A stretch of DNA of 64,000 bases from Rotaria socialis (lineage: Eukaryota; Rotifera; Eurotatoria; Philodinida; Philodinidae): the NCBI GenBank assembly GCA_905331475.1, contig CAJNYU010002662.1, forward strand, positions 9,874-73,873, given 5' to 3'. The position numbers and the translations under genes are program-made. Below, piece after piece: positions 63,617 to 64,000 of this stretch (position 1 is its first letter; each line of letters opens with the position of its first letter). The notes below the pieces were generated by a model. That model was not told where the DNA came from, ran no database searches, and saw nothing but the letters and a program-made list of their open reading frames with translations.

Positions 63617-64000
63617 ATGACGCCAGTACACAGCAATGAACTAAGCAAACCCGTAAGCGGTTTTCCGCCGCAAGCATCTTATTTGCTATTAAATCCAAAA
63701 ACACGACCCATATTCGCGTCCATCATTGTAATACTGAAAGTTTATCCGGTGCTTCTACTTATTTTGGGTTCATTGGGAAATCTATTATCATTTTGTGTTT
63801 TACTTCGTGCCAATATGAGAAGATATTCAACATTTTGTTATCTAGCTTGTCTTGCTCTCGTTGATCTTGGAGTTATAATAACATTTTGTATTAATTTTAT
63901 CTCGTTATATCATTTTAATAATGATATACAAGATGAGCCATTTGCATGTAATTTATTTGCATTTTGTATTTATTTTCTTCCTCAATATTCATCATGGATA
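63617..64000 (+). CDS. Rhodopsin-like (class A) G protein-coupled receptor, 5' part only
   Basis: The first 128 codons of a seven-transmembrane receptor, cut by the window end. After an N-terminus of about 38 residues, TM1 contains ILGSLGNLLSFCVLL with the conserved Asn of GN, the first intracellular loop RANMRRYST, TM2 FCYLACLALVDLGVIITFCI with the conserved LALVDL aspartate, and a cysteine before TM3 (FACNLFAFCIYF) in the position of the conserved extracellular disulfide Cys. This pattern is that of the peptide-receptor-like class A families that are abundant in animals. Ligand unknown. The ATG at 63617 is the first Met before TM1 in this frame; an upstream coding exon cannot be excluded. 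Confidence 0.85.
   Translation, partial: MTPVHSNELSKPVSGFPPQASYLLLNPKTRPIFASIIVILKVYPVLLLILGSLGNLLSFCVLLRANMRRYSTFCYLACLALVDLGVIITFCINFISLYHFNNDIQDEPFACNLFAFCIYFLPQYSSWI

Overview
The window is nuclear DNA from an AT-rich animal genome. Genes are split by GT-AG introns, mostly about 50-60 bp with a few of 0.5-1.6 kb, and the gene set is metazoan: VPS13, a secreted FGF-like protein, an astacin, a fibrinogen-domain protein, an alpha carbonic anhydrase, an inositol-trisphosphate 3-kinase and a rhodopsin-like GPCR. Alongside them is an intact plant-style PPR-DYW gene. Compact animal introns, transposon debris and a DYW-type PPR gene together point to a bdelloid rotifer. That assignment is inference; no species marker is visible.

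Layout. 1-4.7 kb is repeat-rich: the end of a hAT-like foldback element, a GC-rich repeat pair, and a 0.6-kb inverted-repeat element holding an 86-codon open frame. An astacin protease pseudogene lies at 4.7-5.6 kb (+). A four-exon secreted FGF-like gene (234 aa) is at 6.0-8.4 kb (-). From 11.8 to 32.3 kb (-) one gene of about 20.5 kb encodes a VPS13 A/C-type bridge-like lipid-transfer protein; it can be followed from the chorein N-terminus to the PH-like C-terminus. Next on the minus strand come a secreted VWC plus fibrinogen-domain protein (399 aa), a prostaglandin-reductase-like oxidoreductase (351 aa) and a secreted, probably membrane-anchored carbonic anhydrase (310 aa).

40.7-44.2 kb (+) holds the PPR-DYW gene: seven exons, 665 aa, all open in frame, with E/E+-like and DYW cytidine-deaminase domains. 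Just downstream is a decayed hAT/DUF4371 transposase, itself interrupted by a 176-bp hAT-type MITE with a perfect 8-bp target duplication. A 10-N gap and a single N fall in this area. 50.7-52.4 kb (-) holds the IP3 3-kinase, 53.9-54.5 kb (-) an unrecognised 170-aa protein, and 55.07-56.0 kb a decayed mariner-like element with unusually long (about 225 bp) terminal inverted repeats. About 7.6 kb without recognisable genes leads to the first 128 codons of a class A GPCR cut by the window end.

The genes do not form one pathway. The most unusual component is the PPR-DYW gene, whose relatives act in organellar C-to-U RNA editing and which is out of place in an animal genome. No wholly new multi-gene system is evident.
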